From assembly GCF_024600715.1 (NCBI RefSeq), contig NZ_CP102332.1:4774001-4838000 (forward strand): DNA of 64,000 bases, in the 5' to 3' direction. The notes under the pieces are model-generated. The model saw only the letters and a program-made list of their open reading frames with translations, made no database searches and was not told where the DNA came from. A program made the position numbers and the translations under genes. Origin of the DNA: Streptomyces changanensis (GTDB lineage: Bacteria > Actinomycetota > Actinomycetes > Streptomycetales > Streptomycetaceae). This document shows, in pieces, positions 52,726-62,000 of this stretch. Within the stretch, counting starts at the first letter, position 1; every line of letters starts with the position of its first letter.

Positions 52726-53148
52726 TCAGTGGAGCAGGCTTCCCTGGAGCTCCGCGCGGAGATCCGGGGTGAGGACGGTGCCGGCCCGGTCGACCAGCAG
52801 CGCCATCTCGTAGCCGACCAGCCCGATGTCGGCGTCGGGGTGGGCGAGTACGGCCAGCGAGGAGCCGTCCGAGATGGACATGATGAAGAGGAAGCCGCGC
52901 TCCATCTCCACCACGGTCTGGTTGACCAGGCCGCCTTCGAAGATGCGGGACGCGCCCGCGGTCAGCGAGGTCAGCCCGGACGCGACGGCCGCCAGCTGGT
53001 CGGCGCGGTCGCGGGGGAAACCCTCGGACATCGCCAGCAGCAGGCCGTCGGCGGAGACCACCACCGTGTGGGACACCCCGGGGGTGTTGTCCACGAAGTT
53101 GGTGATCAACCAGTTCAGATTCTGCGCCGCCTGGCTCATCGCGCTCAA
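52726..53148 (-). CDS. cvnB1: conservon roadblock/LC7 protein CvnB (right copy)
   Basis: 140 aa roadblock/LC7 protein. The TTG at 53148 overlaps the TGA of cvnA1 (TTGA), with AGGAG eight nt upstream, giving MSAMSQAAQNLNWL. The ATG three codons later is an alternative. It differs from the left copy at positions 3, a T/S near the C-terminus and the last residue (His instead of Asn). A 132-bp spacer before cvnC1 holds nothing recognisable. Confidence 0.93.
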   Translation of the reverse strand: MSAMSQAAQNLNWLITNFVDNTPGVSHTVVVSADGLLLAMSEGFPRDRADQLAAVASGLTSLTAGASRIFEGGLVNQTVVEMERGFLFIMSISDGSSLAVLAHPDADIGLVGYEMALLVDRAGTVLTPDLRAELQGSLLH

Positions 53149-56100
53149 AACTCACGCTCCTGCTGGTGAGTGGGACCGACCTGGAAGCTGCCGGTGTTGC
53201 CGGAACCGGCCTGACGTCCCTGCTGGATGCCGCGCCGCAGGTTCGTGAGGCGGCCACGGACGTCGTCGGGTGCCCGGGAGACCTGCGGGCCGGTCTGGAG
53301 CGGCTGCTCCTGCGCCGTGCCCGGCACCAGGTTGGCGCGCGGCACCCGGCGGGGCAGACCGGAGGTGGTGACGCCGCCGGCCGCGGGCTTGCGCACCCGC
53401 TCGGCCTGGCGCACCAGTTCGTCGTTGGGCGTCGGACGCCAGCCCGCCGCGGCCGGGTCGGCCCCGCGGCCCTGGTCCTGACCGCCCTGGCCCGGACCGC
53501 CCTGGCCCGGTGCCGGCACGGCCCGCTGCGGTGCCGCCGGGGCCGGACGGCCCTGCGCCGGGCGCTGGGGCCGGTGCGACTGCTGCGGTACGGCCGGGGT
53601 GGGCATCGTCTGGTCGTGCGCCGGGTAGCGCTCGCCGCCCTGACTGCTCTGCTCCTGCGGCTGGTACGGCGCCGGGGCCTGCGGCTGCTGCGGGGCCTGG
53701 TCGGGGTACTGCCCCTGCCCGCCCTGCGGTGCCTGCCCCTGATCCTGGCCCTGGCCCTGGAAGGAGCCCTGGTCCGGGAACCGGTCCTGCCGACGGTGGC
53801 CCTGGGACCGGCCGGGGCCGCCCGGGTACTGCTGCTGGGCGGGCGCCTGCTGCCACTGACCCGGCTGCTGCCCCTGGCCCTGCTGTCCCTGACGGGCCTG
53901 GTCCTGCCGGCCCTGGTCCTGCCGGCCCTGCCGGTCCTGGTCCTGACGGCCCTGCTGGGCGCCGTCGTCGGCACCCTGCCGGCCGTGGTTCCAGTTGGTC
54001 TCCAGCGTGTCGTACAGCGGCGTCCGGCCGTCGCCGGAACCACCGGCCGGCGGCAGACTCCCGGCCGGCTGGCGCGGGGCGCCGAAGTCGGGGCGCGGGA
54101 TCGCGGTGGTGGAGGCGGGGTCGAGCCCGGCCGGTCCGCCCTGCGGACCGGCGAGGTCCGGCCGCGGGCCGTCGAAGTCGGGGCGCGGGAACTCGGCCGT
54201 CGAGCCGGGGCCCTGCTGCTCCGCCGACGGACGGGCGTACTGCCCGGTCGTCTCGGCCTCCTCGTGGCCGCGCGGCGCGTCCAGCGGGGTGCGGCCGCCC
54301 GGCGCGCCCTGGTCACCCCAGCCGGCACCCTGCGGGCCCTGCGGGCGCGCGGGGCGCTGCGGGCCGCCGGGGAGCTCGGCGCGCGGGCCGTCGGACGCCG
54401 ACCGCTGCTGCCGGTGCCGGCCCTGGTCGCCGCCCTGCGGGGGCTGCCCACCGGCGGGACCGCCCTGGGCCCCCTGCCACACGTCGGAGCGGGTCGGGAT
54501 GCCGCCCTGCGCCGCCGGGCCGCCCGGACGCTCGCGCCCGTCGCCCTGGCCACCGAACGCACCGGCGGGACCGCCCTGGCGCCGACCGCCCTGCTCCTCG
54601 CCGCGGCCGGGCCGGCCGCCCTGCGGTCCGCCGAGGAGGCCGCCGCCCTGCGGGGCGCCACCCGGGCGTCCGCCCTGGTCGTCGCGGCCGGGGAGCGCGG
54701 GGCGCGTACCCGCCTGGGCGCGGGCGCCCAGGCCGGCGGCGAGCCGGTTCTGCGGGGTGCCGCCGGAGCCGCCCGGCAGACCGGGACGCCCGCCGCCGGG
54801 CAGACCGCCCGGGGCGCCGGCCGACCGGCCGCCCGCGGCGGAGCCGCCCTGCGGCAGACCGCCCTGGCCGCCCTGGCCGCCCTGCCCGCCGGGCGCGGGC
54901 TTGCGCCCGCCCTGCGTGACGTCGACGGGGAGCATGACGAGCGCGGTGGTACCGCCCGAGTCGGACGGGCGCAGCTGGATCCGGATGCCGTGGCGCAGCG
55001 ACAGGCGGCCGACCACGAACAGGCCCATGCGGCGGGAGACGGAGACGTCCACGGTCGGCGGCGACGCCAGCCGCTCGTTGATCGCCGCGAGGTCCTCGGG
55101 GGAGAGGCCGATGCCGGTGTCGTGGATCTCGACCAGCACGCGGCCGTCGGGCAGCGCGTGACCGGTGACGCGCACCTTCGTCTGCGGAGAGGAGAACGAC
55201 GTGGCGTTCTCCAGCAGCTCGGCGAGGAGGTGCACGAGGTCGTTGACGACGCGGCCGGCGACCTCGGTGCCCGGCACGGAGGCGAGCTCGATGCGCTCGT
55301 ACTGCTCCACCTCGGAGGCGGCGGCGCGGAGCACGTCGACGAGGGGCACGGGGCGGGTCCACCGGCGGCCCGGCTCCTCGCCGGCGAGGACGAGGAGGTT
55401 CTCGCCGTTCCGGCGCATGCGGGTGGCGAGGTGGTCGAGCTTGAAGAGCGAGGACAGCTGGTCCGGGTCGGCCTCGCGGGACTCCAGCTCGGAGATGAGC
55501 GAGAGCTGACGCTGGATCAGACCCTGGGAGCGGCGCGAGAGGTTGGTGAACATCGCGTTGACGTTGCCCCGCAGGAGGGCCTGCTCGGCGGCGAGGCGGA
55601 CCGCCTCGCGGTGCACGTCGTCGAAGGCCGCGGCCACCTTGCCGATCTCGTCGCGCGAGTGGACGCCGACGGACTCCACGGACGTGTCGACGTCCTGCGG
55701 GTCGGCCTCGGAGAGCTGCGCGACCAGCTGGGGCAGCCGCTCCTGGGCGACCTTGGTGGCGGTGTTCTGGAGCCGGCGCAGCGACTGGATCATGGAGCGG
55801 GCCACCACGAAGGCGCCGACCAGCGAGACGCCGAGGACCAGGATGATCAGGGCGCCGTTGATGATCGCCTCGCGCTGCGCCTCCTGGCGCAGGTCGCGGG
55901 CCTTGCTCTCCATCTCGCCCAGCAGCGTGGCCTCGATGGTCTCCATGGCGCGGAGCTTGGTCTCCGCCTCGTCGGTCCAGTCGAGGTACGTGCGCCGCTG
56001 GGCGTTGCTCAGGCCGTTCGGCTCGCGCAGCACGCGGCCGGCGTACTGGTCGGCGGCCTGGATCGAGGGGTTGCCGGAGTTCAGCGGGGCGAGCAGCTCG

Positions 56101-57155
56101 GTGGCGTCGCCGCCGGCCGACTCGTAGATGGAGTGGAACGACTTGAGCGCCGCGTTCTCGTTGACGCGGGCGTCCTCGGCGTACTGGCGGTCGTTCTCGT
56201 TCAGCCGGGTCTTGCCGGCCGTCGTCTTCGGCAGCGCGGCGGCGATGACGGCCCGCTGCATGGAGGCGTACTCCTTGGCGGAGGAGAACGCCGCCAGCGC
56301 GCGGGTGCGCTTGATCATGTCGGGGTTGCTGGTGGCCTGCGCCATGTCCTGCGACAGGGTCAGCAGCGACTCGATGAGCCGGTTGTACTTGCCGACCGTC
56401 GCGGAGTTCATCTCCCCCTGGTAGGCCCCCTTGCGGATGACCCCGAGGCTGATGACCTGGTTGGCGATCTGGGTGACGTTGGCGCGGATGCTCGCGAGCG
56501 CCTCGTCCTCCTGCGTGTCGCCGATCTCGTCGGTGGCGTTGAGGAACGCCCGCTGGGCCGAGTCGGTCTTGTCGCGCGGGTTCTTGATCTGGAAGTTGTC
56601 GGGCCTCGCGTTGTTCGCGATCGGGCCGGCCGTGAGGTCGCGCTCCTCCTGGAGCGCCTGCGCGAGGTGGTGCGCCTCGCGGGTGAGCTTGGTGAGCAGC
56701 TGCATGTGGTCCAGCTGCTCCATGTTCTCCATCGACTCCTGGATGCGGAGTCCGCCCAGCGAGGTCGCGGCGACCACGGGGAGGGCGAGCAGGGAGACCA
56801 GTCGCGTGCTGATGCGCCAGTTGCGCAGGGCTATTCGGGAGCCGGTGTCGCCGGGCGTGACCGCCTTCGGCTCCTTCGGCTCCTTGGGTTCCTTCGCCGA
56901 CCTGCCCGCCTTGGCGGACTTGCCCGACTTGTCGCGCCGTCCGGGCTTCACGCCCTTGCCGCCACCCGCCGCACCCGCGTCGGACCCGGTCGGGGCCGTC
57001 CCCGCCGCGCCCGCCGTACGGCCGGCGTGGTCGCCGTCGCCGGCGGCCGCCGGTCCCGGGTTCTGGGTGTGCTGGGGCGAGGAGCCGCGGTCGGTCCCGC
57101 CGCGCGGCTCCTGTTCCGCCGCAGCGCTGCCATCCCTCTTGAAACGTCCCTGCAC
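53145..57155 (-). CDS. cvnA1: conservon sensor-kinase-like protein CvnA (right copy)
   Basis: 1336 aa. Cytoplasmic N-terminus (about 1-115) with Lys-rich KEPKEPKEPK repeats, TM1 (about 122-145), NIT-like sensor domain (about 150-430), TM2 (IINGALIILVLGVSLVGAFVVA), HAMP, and HATPase_c (LLAELLENATSFSSPQTKVRV, EIHDTGIGLS, MGLFVVGRLSLRHGI). A disordered tail of about 550 residues is dominated by Gly, Gln, Pro and Arg (QDRQGRQDQGRQDQARQGQQ type). GTG 57155 is chosen because the protein start VQGRFKRDGSAAAEQ follows AGAGG. The two CvnA proteins align only in the kinase core. In S. coelicolor Cvn1 affects aerial growth. Confidence 0.93.
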   Translation of the reverse strand: MQGRFKRDGSAAAEQEPRGGTDRGSSPQHTQNPGPAAAGDGDHAGRTAGAAGTAPTGSDAGAAGGGKGVKPGRRDKSGKSAKAGRSAKEPKEPKEPKAVTPGDTGSRIALRNWRISTRLVSLLALPVVAATSLGGLRIQESMENMEQLDHMQLLTKLTREAHHLAQALQEERDLTAGPIANNARPDNFQIKNPRDKTDSAQRAFLNATDEIGDTQEDEALASIRANVTQIANQVISLGVIRKGAYQGEMNSATVGKYNRLIESLLTLSQDMAQATSNPDMIKRTRALAAFSSAKEYASMQRAVIAAALPKTTAGKTRLNENDRQYAEDARVNENAALKSFHSIYESAGGDATELLAPLNSGNPSIQAADQYAGRVLREPNGLSNAQRRTYLDWTDEAETKLRAMETIEATLLGEMESKARDLRQEAQREAIINGALIILVLGVSLVGAFVVARSMIQSLRRLQNTATKVAQERLPQLVAQLSEADPQDVDTSVESVGVHSRDEIGKVAAAFDDVHREAVRLAAEQALLRGNVNAMFTNLSRRSQGLIQRQLSLISELESREADPDQLSSLFKLDHLATRMRRNGENLLVLAGEEPGRRWTRPVPLVDVLRAAASEVEQYERIELASVPGTEVAGRVVNDLVHLLAELLENATSFSSPQTKVRVTGHALPDGRVLVEIHDTGIGLSPEDLAAINERLASPPTVDVSVSRRMGLFVVGRLSLRHGIRIQLRPSDSGGTTALVMLPVDVTQGGRKPAPGGQGGQGGQGGLPQGGSAAGGRSAGAPGGLPGGGRPGLPGGSGGTPQNRLAAGLGARAQAGTRPALPGRDDQGGRPGGAPQGGGLLGGPQGGRPGRGEEQGGRRQGGPAGAFGGQGDGRERPGGPAAQGGIPTRSDVWQGAQGGPAGGQPPQGGDQGRHRQQRSASDGPRAELPGGPQRPARPQGPQGAGWGDQGAPGGRTPLDAPRGHEEAETTGQYARPSAEQQGPGSTAEFPRPDFDGPRPDLAGPQGGPAGLDPASTTAIPRPDFGAPRQPAGSLPPAGGSGDGRTPLYDTLETNWNHGRQGADDGAQQGRQDQDRQGRQDQGRQDQARQGQQGQGQQPGQWQQAPAQQQYPGGPGRSQGHRRQDRFPDQGSFQGQGQDQGQAPQGGQGQYPDQAPQQPQAPAPYQPQEQSSQGGERYPAHDQTMPTPAVPQQSHRPQRPAQGRPAPAAPQRAVPAPGQGGPGQGGQDQGRGADPAAAGWRPTPNDELVRQAERVRKPAAGGVTTSGLPRRVPRANLVPGTAQEQPLQTGPQVSRAPDDVRGRLTNLRRGIQQGRQAGSGNTGSFQVGPTHQQEREF

Positions 57156-57755
57156 TAGCGTCGCAACCTCTGGACCAGGCGTCCCTCCGCGCGAACGGAC
57201 GAGACGGTGTCGGCGTCGTGGGAGCGCGAGTGCGCCCCTCGGTGGTCGTCGGTGACCGGCGCGGAATCCCCCCTTCCCCACCGCCGCTCGGCGCTGCCTT
57301 TGCGCCCCAGCTCGCCGGTCTCCATGCGGCGGTGCGTGGAATTCCAGCACAGTGCAGGATCTCCAACAAGGGCGGCAGCCGGCCCGACGGGGTGGGTCAC
57401 GGCATGTGATCACATGCTCACGTCCCGTGGAAAGCGATCAGGGAGGAATCGGACGATTTCGAACGAGTCGCTTACGCGTGGAGGCTGCCCCAGTCGACAT
57501 GATCAGCGGCGGAATGGCGCATTCGGTCAGGTGATGTCCGTTTTCGTCAGACCGTTCGGGTGCCTGTAATGCCGGAATTGCCCGGTCGCTGGTGAGGAAA
57601 CTCACATGCCACTCGCGTGCTCTGCGCGGTATTGGCGGGAACGACGATGTTTAGCCTGACGCTTTACAGGGATGGGCCGGCCGTCCAGTGCCCAGCCCCG
57701 CCCAGCCGCCCGCCCCGCCGTCCGCCCGAGCCGAGCAACGAGGTCCGAAGACACC
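57156..57755. other. intergenic region between cvnA1 and the small ORF
   Basis: About 600 bp with locally lower GC (57340-57660). It should contain the cvnA1 promoter (leftward) and that of the small gene (rightward). A TTTAGCCTGACGC stretch at 57652-57662 could be a -10 region. I see no gene and no strong hairpin. Confidence 0.45.
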
Positions 57756-57938
57756 GTGAAGACGACCATGACGATCCGCACGACCGCCAACCCCCGCCGC
57801 ACCACCCTCGCCCACCTCGCCGACGCGGCCGCGCTGGGCCGGGGCGTGGTGCCGGAGCAGTCGGCCGCGCTGCCCGCCGCCACCGCCAACCCCCGGCGCA
57901 CCGTCCTCATGGACGTCCCCGTCCCCGCCGGGCGCTGA
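57756..57938 (+). CDS. small protein with duplicated ANPRRT motif (60 aa)
   Basis: GTG 57756 (or ATG 57768) opens a frame starting VKTTMTIRTTANPRRTTLAHLA and ending TANPRRTVLMDVPVPAGR. The motif TANPRRT(T/V)L occurs twice, about 35 residues apart, at both ends of a short hydrophobic centre. No strong Shine-Dalgarno (GAGG 12 nt upstream). Function unknown and no family recognised. The internal duplication and the codon pattern support a real gene, but a shadow frame cannot be excluded. Confidence 0.5.
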   Translation: MKTTMTIRTTANPRRTTLAHLADAAALGRGVVPEQSAALPAATANPRRTVLMDVPVPAGR

Positions 57939-58058
57939 ACGGCCGGTGCGCGCGACCCGCTGCGGGGAGCGCGCACCACACCGGACCGGCCGCGCGTCCC
58001 CCGGGCGTTAGCCTGGAGCGTCAGACTCCAGCCAGCTCAGTGAGGGGCACAGGCATCC

Positions 58059-58847
58059 GTGCGCATCGCCAGGTTCTCCATCGACGGCAACGTCGCCTTC
58101 GGCGCGGTCGAGGGTGACGCCGCCCCCGGCGCGGAGGGCGACCTCGTCCTCGACGTCATCCGGGGCATCCCGTACACCGACTTCGAGCTGAGCGGCACCA
58201 AGATCCCGCTCGCCAAGGTCCGGCTCCTGCCGCCCGTGCTGCCCAACAAGGTCGTGGCCATCGGCCGCAACTACGCGGAGCACGCCGCGGAACTCGGCAA
58301 CGAGGTCCCGGACGCCCCGGTCGCCTTCTTCAAGCCCACCACCTCGGTGATCGGCTCCGGCGACGCCATCGAGTACCCCTCCTTCTCGGAAGAGCTCCAC
58401 CACGAGGCCGAGCTCGCCGTCGTCATCGGCCGCATGTGCCGCGAGGTCCCGCGCGAGCGCGTCAAGGACGTCGTCTTCGGTTACACCTGCGCCAACGACG
58501 TCACCGCGCGCGACGTCCAGCGGCGCGAGAGCCAGTGGGCCCGCGCCAAGGGCTTCGACACCGCCTGCCCGCTGGGCCCGTGGGTGGAGACCGACCTCGA
58601 CCCGGGCGACCTCACCATCCAGTGCACGGTCAACGGCGCGCAGCGCCAGCTCGGCCGCACGAGCGACATGCTCCGCTCCGTCGAGGACCTGGTCGTCCAC
58701 ATCTCCGAGGCCATGACGCTGCTCCCCGGCGACGTCATCCTCACCGGCACCCCGGCCGGGGTCGGCCCCCTCAGCGTCGGCGACGAGGTCGCCGTCACCA
58801 TCGAAGGCATCGGCACTCTCACCAACAAGGTGATCAAGCGTGGCTAA
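58059..58847 (+). CDS. fumarylacetoacetate hydrolase family protein
   Basis: 262 aa. FAH-fold C-C bond hydrolase or 2-hydroxyhepta-2,4-diene-1,7-dioate isomerase type. Seen: NKVVAIGRNYAEHAAELGNEVPDAPVAFFKPTTSVIG, the metal ligands in HHEAELAVVIG and YTCANDVTARDVQ, KGFDTACPLGPWV, and LLPGDVILTGTPAGVGPL. Divalent-metal enzyme of aromatic or keto-acid breakdown, or oxaloacetate decarboxylase-like. The substrate is unknown. GTG 58059 has GAGGGG upstream. The stop overlaps the gltX start by 8 bp, which is a common pairing in Streptomyces. Confidence 0.93.
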   Translation: MRIARFSIDGNVAFGAVEGDAAPGAEGDLVLDVIRGIPYTDFELSGTKIPLAKVRLLPPVLPNKVVAIGRNYAEHAAELGNEVPDAPVAFFKPTTSVIGSGDAIEYPSFSEELHHEAELAVVIGRMCREVPRERVKDVVFGYTCANDVTARDVQRRESQWARAKGFDTACPLGPWVETDLDPGDLTIQCTVNGAQRQLGRTSDMLRSVEDLVVHISEAMTLLPGDVILTGTPAGVGPLSVGDEVAVTIEGIGTLTNKVIKRG

Positions 58848-60318
58848 CGCGTCCATCCGCGTCCGTTTCTGTCCCTCGCCGACCGGCAACCCCCACGTGG
58901 GCCTGGTCCGCACCGCCCTGTTCAACTGGGCCTTCGCCCGGCACCACGGCGGCACCATGGTCTTCCGCATCGAGGACACCGACGCGGCCCGCGACTCGGA
59001 GGAGTCGTACCGCCAGCTCCTGGACTCGCTGCGCTGGCTCGGCCTCGACTGGGACGAGGGCCCCGAGGTCGGCGGTCCCCACGCCCCGTACCGGCAGTCG
59101 CAGCGCATGGACGTCTACCGCGAGGTCGCGGGCAAGCTCCTCGACGGCGGCCACGCCTACCACTGCTACTGCACCACCGAGGAACTGGACGAGCGCCGCG
59201 AGGCCGCCCGCGCTGCCGGCAAGCCCTCGGGCTACGACGGCCACTGCCGCGAGCTCACCGCCGAGCAGGTCGCCGCGTACGAGGCGGAGGGCCGCAGTGC
59301 CATCGTCCGCTTCCGCATGCCGGACGAGCCGATCACCTTCCGCGACCTGGTCCGCGGCGAGCTGACCTTCACCCCGGACAACGTCCCGGACTACGGCATC
59401 GTCCGCGCCAACGGCGCGCCGCTGTACACCCTGGTCAACCCGGTCGACGACGCGCTGATGGAGATCACGCACGTGCTGCGCGGCGAGGACCTGCTGTCCT
59501 CCACCCCGCGCCAGATCGCCCTGTACAAGGCGCTGATCGAGCTCGGCGTCGCCAAGACCGTCCCGGAGTTCGGCCACCTGCCGTACGTGATGGGCGAGGG
59601 CAACAAGAAGCTCTCCAAGCGCGACCCCCAGGCGTCCCTCAACATCTACCGCGAGCGCGGCTTCCTCCCCGAGGGCCTGCTCAACTACCTCTCCCTGCTG
59701 GGCTGGTCGTTCTCCGCCGACCAGGACGTCTTCACCGTCCCGCAGATGGTCGAGCGGTTCGACATCGCGGACGTCAACGCCAACCCGGCGCGCTTCGACC
59801 TCAAGAAGGCCGAGTCGATCAACGCCGACCACATCCGCATGCTGGACGTGAAGACGTTCGCCGCCGCCTGCGAGCCCTGGCTGCGCGCCCCGCACGCCCC
59901 CTGGGCGCCGGAGGACTTCGACCAGGCCGCCTGGGAGGCCATCGCGCCGCACGCCCAGACCCGCCTGACGGTCCTCTCCGACATCACGGCCAACGTCGAC
60001 TTCCTCTTCCTGGCGCAGCCGGTCGAGGACGAGGCGTCCTGGCAGAAGGCGATGAAGGAGGGCTCCGACGCCCTGCTGCGCACGGCCCGCGCCACGCTGG
60101 AGGCCGCGGACTGGACCAGCCCCGAGTCGCTGAAGGACGCCGTCCTCGCCGCCGGCGAGCAGCACGGCCTCAAGCTCGGCAAGGCCCAGGCCCCCGTCCG
60201 CGTCGCCGTCACCGGCCGCACGGTCGGCCTGCCGCTCTTCGAGTCGCTGGAGATCCTCGGCAAGGAGCGCACCCTCGCCCGCATCGACGCGGCGCTGGCC
60301 AGGCTGAGCGCCGCCTAG
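58840..60318 (+). CDS. gltX: glutamyl-tRNA synthetase
   Basis: 492 aa, class I synthetase. HIGH-type motif HVGL in SPTGNPHVGLVRTALFNWAF, a GoA-like VFRIEDTD, and the KMSKS-type KKLSKRDPQ. The C-terminal anticodon domain is alpha-helical. GTG 58840 lies inside the end of the upstream gene, with AAGG nine nt before. Actinobacteria usually lack GlnRS, so this enzyme probably also charges tRNA-Gln with Glu, later amidated by GatCAB. Genes for both tRNAs lie 1.3 kb downstream. Confidence 0.97.
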   Translation: MANASIRVRFCPSPTGNPHVGLVRTALFNWAFARHHGGTMVFRIEDTDAARDSEESYRQLLDSLRWLGLDWDEGPEVGGPHAPYRQSQRMDVYREVAGKLLDGGHAYHCYCTTEELDERREAARAAGKPSGYDGHCRELTAEQVAAYEAEGRSAIVRFRMPDEPITFRDLVRGELTFTPDNVPDYGIVRANGAPLYTLVNPVDDALMEITHVLRGEDLLSSTPRQIALYKALIELGVAKTVPEFGHLPYVMGEGNKKLSKRDPQASLNIYRERGFLPEGLLNYLSLLGWSFSADQDVFTVPQMVERFDIADVNANPARFDLKKAESINADHIRMLDVKTFAAACEPWLRAPHAPWAPEDFDQAAWEAIAPHAQTRLTVLSDITANVDFLFLAQPVEDEASWQKAMKEGSDALLRTARATLEAADWTSPESLKDAVLAAGEQHGLKLGKAQAPVRVAVTGRTVGLPLFESLEILGKERTLARIDAALARLSAA

Positions 60319-60337
60319 CCACCACCGGTACGCCCCC

Positions 60338-60370
60338 CGGGGGCGGCGGCCACCCCGGCCGCCGCCCCCG
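60338..60370 (+). terminator. gltX terminator
   Basis: A perfect 14-bp stem (60338-60351 with 60357-60370) with a 5-nt loop, 19 bp after the stop. Confidence 0.85.
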
Positions 60371-60467
60371 CGGCGTCCCGCCCCGCGGCGTCCCGCCCCG
60401 CGGCGTCCCGGCACCGCGGCGTCCCGACCCCGCGGCGTCCCGGCACCGCAGCGTCCCGGCACCGCCC
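60366..60467. repeat. 15-bp tandem repeats downstream of gltX
   Basis: About seven near-exact copies of CCCCGCGGCGTCCCG, with CACC variants. The rest of the 60371-60776 gap is composed of decayed versions of the same unit and contains no supported gene. The last 12 bases hold the HAD promoter -10. Confidence 0.8.
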
Positions 60468-60776
60468 GACGGCGGCCCCCGGACCGCCGGCCGCCCCACG
60501 GCAAGCCCGCCCCCGCCGCCCCCGCGGCGTCCCACGGCGGCCCCCGGACCGGCCCCGCCACCCCACGGCGTCCCACGGCAACCCCGCCCCGGACCACCCC
60601 TGCGACCGGACCACCCCCGCGACGTCCCGGCACCGCCGCACGGCGCGCCCCCGGGGGACCGCCTCCGTCGCCCCCGCGAACGCCCCGCGGCGACGCCGGA
60701 CTCCTCCGGGGCCGCCCCGCGGCCGACTCCCGCCAAGCCCGGCACCGTGGGCGCCCCGCGGCGGTACGGTCGGGGC

Positions 60777-61496
60777 ATGGCCATCCGCGCCGTCCTGTGG
60801 GACATCGACGACACGATCTTCGACTACGCCCGCGCCGACCGCGCCGGCATGCGGCGCCACCTGCGCGACGAGGGCCTCGGCACCGCGTACGCCTGCGTCG
60901 AGGAGGCCCTCGAACACTGGCGGGAGGCCACCCTCGCCCACTGGCAGCGGTTCTCCGCCGGCGAGGTGACCTGGGAGCAACAGCGGCGCGACCGGGTGCG
61001 CGCCTTCCTCGGCGCCCCCCTCGGCGACGACGAGGCGGACGCCTGGTTCGCGCGGTACCTCGCGCACTACGAGGCCGCCTGGGAGCTCTTCCCGGACACC
61101 GTCCCCGTCCTCGACCTCCTCGCGGCCGACTACCGCCACGCCGTGCTGTCGAACTCCTCCCTGCTCAACCAGGACCGCAAGCTGCGTGTCCTCGGCGTGC
61201 GCGACCGGTTCGAGGCGGTGCTGTGCGCCGCCGACATCGGCGTCTCCAAGCCCGAGGCCGCCGCCTTCCACGCCGCCTGCGACGCCCTGGGCCTGCCGCC
61301 GACGGAGGTCGCCTACGTCGGCGACCAGCCCGACATCGACGCCCGGGGCGCCGCCGAGGCCGGGCTCCTGGGTGTCTGGCTGGACCGCTCCGGCTCCGGC
61401 GGCCGCCCCGAGCTGACCCGCATCACGGGCCTCGACCAGCTCCCCGCGCTGTTGCGCGGCGATACCCGTTTTGGAGCGCCGCAGACCTTCGGGTAA
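60777..61496 (+). CDS. HAD-superfamily hydrolase
   Basis: 239 aa. Motif I LWDIDDTIFDY (nucleophile D9, D11), cap domain (about 18-100), motif II HAVLSNSS, motif III Lys in DIGVSKPEAAAF, motif IV AYVGDQPDIDARGA. Class I HAD phosphatase resembling YjjG/phosphoglycolate phosphatase proteins. The substrate is unknown. TACGGT (60765-60770) is six bases before the ATG, so leaderless. Its stop overlaps the tRNA promoter. Confidence 0.92.
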   Translation: MAIRAVLWDIDDTIFDYARADRAGMRRHLRDEGLGTAYACVEEALEHWREATLAHWQRFSAGEVTWEQQRRDRVRAFLGAPLGDDEADAWFARYLAHYEAAWELFPDTVPVLDLLAADYRHAVLSNSSLLNQDRKLRVLGVRDRFEAVLCAADIGVSKPEAAAFHAACDALGLPPTEVAYVGDQPDIDARGAAEAGLLGVWLDRSGSGGRPELTRITGLDQLPALLRGDTRFGAPQTFG

Positions 61497-61499
61497 TGT
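61471..61499 (+). promoter_or_regulatory. probable promoter of the tRNA cluster
   Basis: TTGGAG (61471-61476), a 17-base spacer and TAATGT (61494-61499), beginning within the last codons of the HAD gene and about 85 bp before the first tRNA. Confidence 0.5.
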
Positions 61500-61585
61500 T
61501 CTTCCTGCGCCGAGGGAAGCGGGCCGAAAGGCCGGAACCCCGGAGCGTAAGCCGAACAAGATCTCCCTCGGGGGTTGCGTTCCGG

Positions 61586-61657
61586 TGGCCTATGGTGTAA
61601 TTGGCAGCACGACTGATTCTGGTTCAGTTAGTCTTGGTTCGAGTCCAGGTAGGCCAG
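61586..61657 (+). tRNA. tRNA-Gln (CTG anticodon), copy 1
   Basis: 72 nt. Acceptor TGGCCTA pairs with TAGGCCA plus discriminator G. Anticodon arm GACTGA-TTCTGGT-TCAGTT reads CTG (codon CAG). The T-arm has GGTTCGAGTCC. CCA is not encoded. It is identical to copy 2. Confidence 0.95.
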
Positions 61658-61678
61658 CTCGCAGAGCTCATCTGCAAA

Positions 61679-61751
61679 GCCCCCGTTGTGTAGCGGCCTA
61701 GCACGCTGCCCTCTCAAGGCAGTAGCGCCGGTTCGAATCCGGTCGGGGGTA
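61679..61751 (+). tRNA. tRNA-Glu (CTC anticodon), copy 1
   Basis: 73 nt. Acceptor GCCCCCG with CGGGGGT (terminal G-T pair), anticodon CTC (codon GAG), T-arm GGTTCGAATCC. The anticodon stem is CTGCC/GGCAG, whereas copies 2 and 3 have CCGCC/GGCGG, a compensatory base-pair change. Confidence 0.95.
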
Positions 61752-61812
61752 CAGATCCTTCCCGCGGGATCATCAGGGTCGCACCCGATGAATCCGATGC
61801 AGGATCGCTAGG

Positions 61813-61885
61813 GCCCCCGTTGTGTAGCGGCCTAGCACGCCGCCCTCTCAAGGCGGTAGCGCCGGTTCGAATCCGGTCGGGGGTA
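61813..61885 (+). tRNA. tRNA-Glu (CTC anticodon), copy 2
   Basis: 73 nt, same fold as copy 1 with anticodon stem CCGCC/GGCGG. CTC anticodon, CCA not encoded (the following bases are CCAAC after discriminator A). Confidence 0.95.
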
Positions 61886-61906
61886 CCAACTGGTCTAGAC
61901 CACCAG

Positions 61907-61978
61907 TGGCCTATGGTGTAATTGGCAGCACGACTGATTCTGGTTCAGTTAGTCTTGGTTCGAGTCCAGGTAGGCCAG
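61907..61978 (+). tRNA. tRNA-Gln (CTG anticodon), copy 2
   Basis: 72 nt, identical to the first tRNA-Gln. Anticodon CTG, discriminator G. Confidence 0.95.
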
Positions 61979-62000
61979 CGGGATCGCGCAAGTGATCCAC

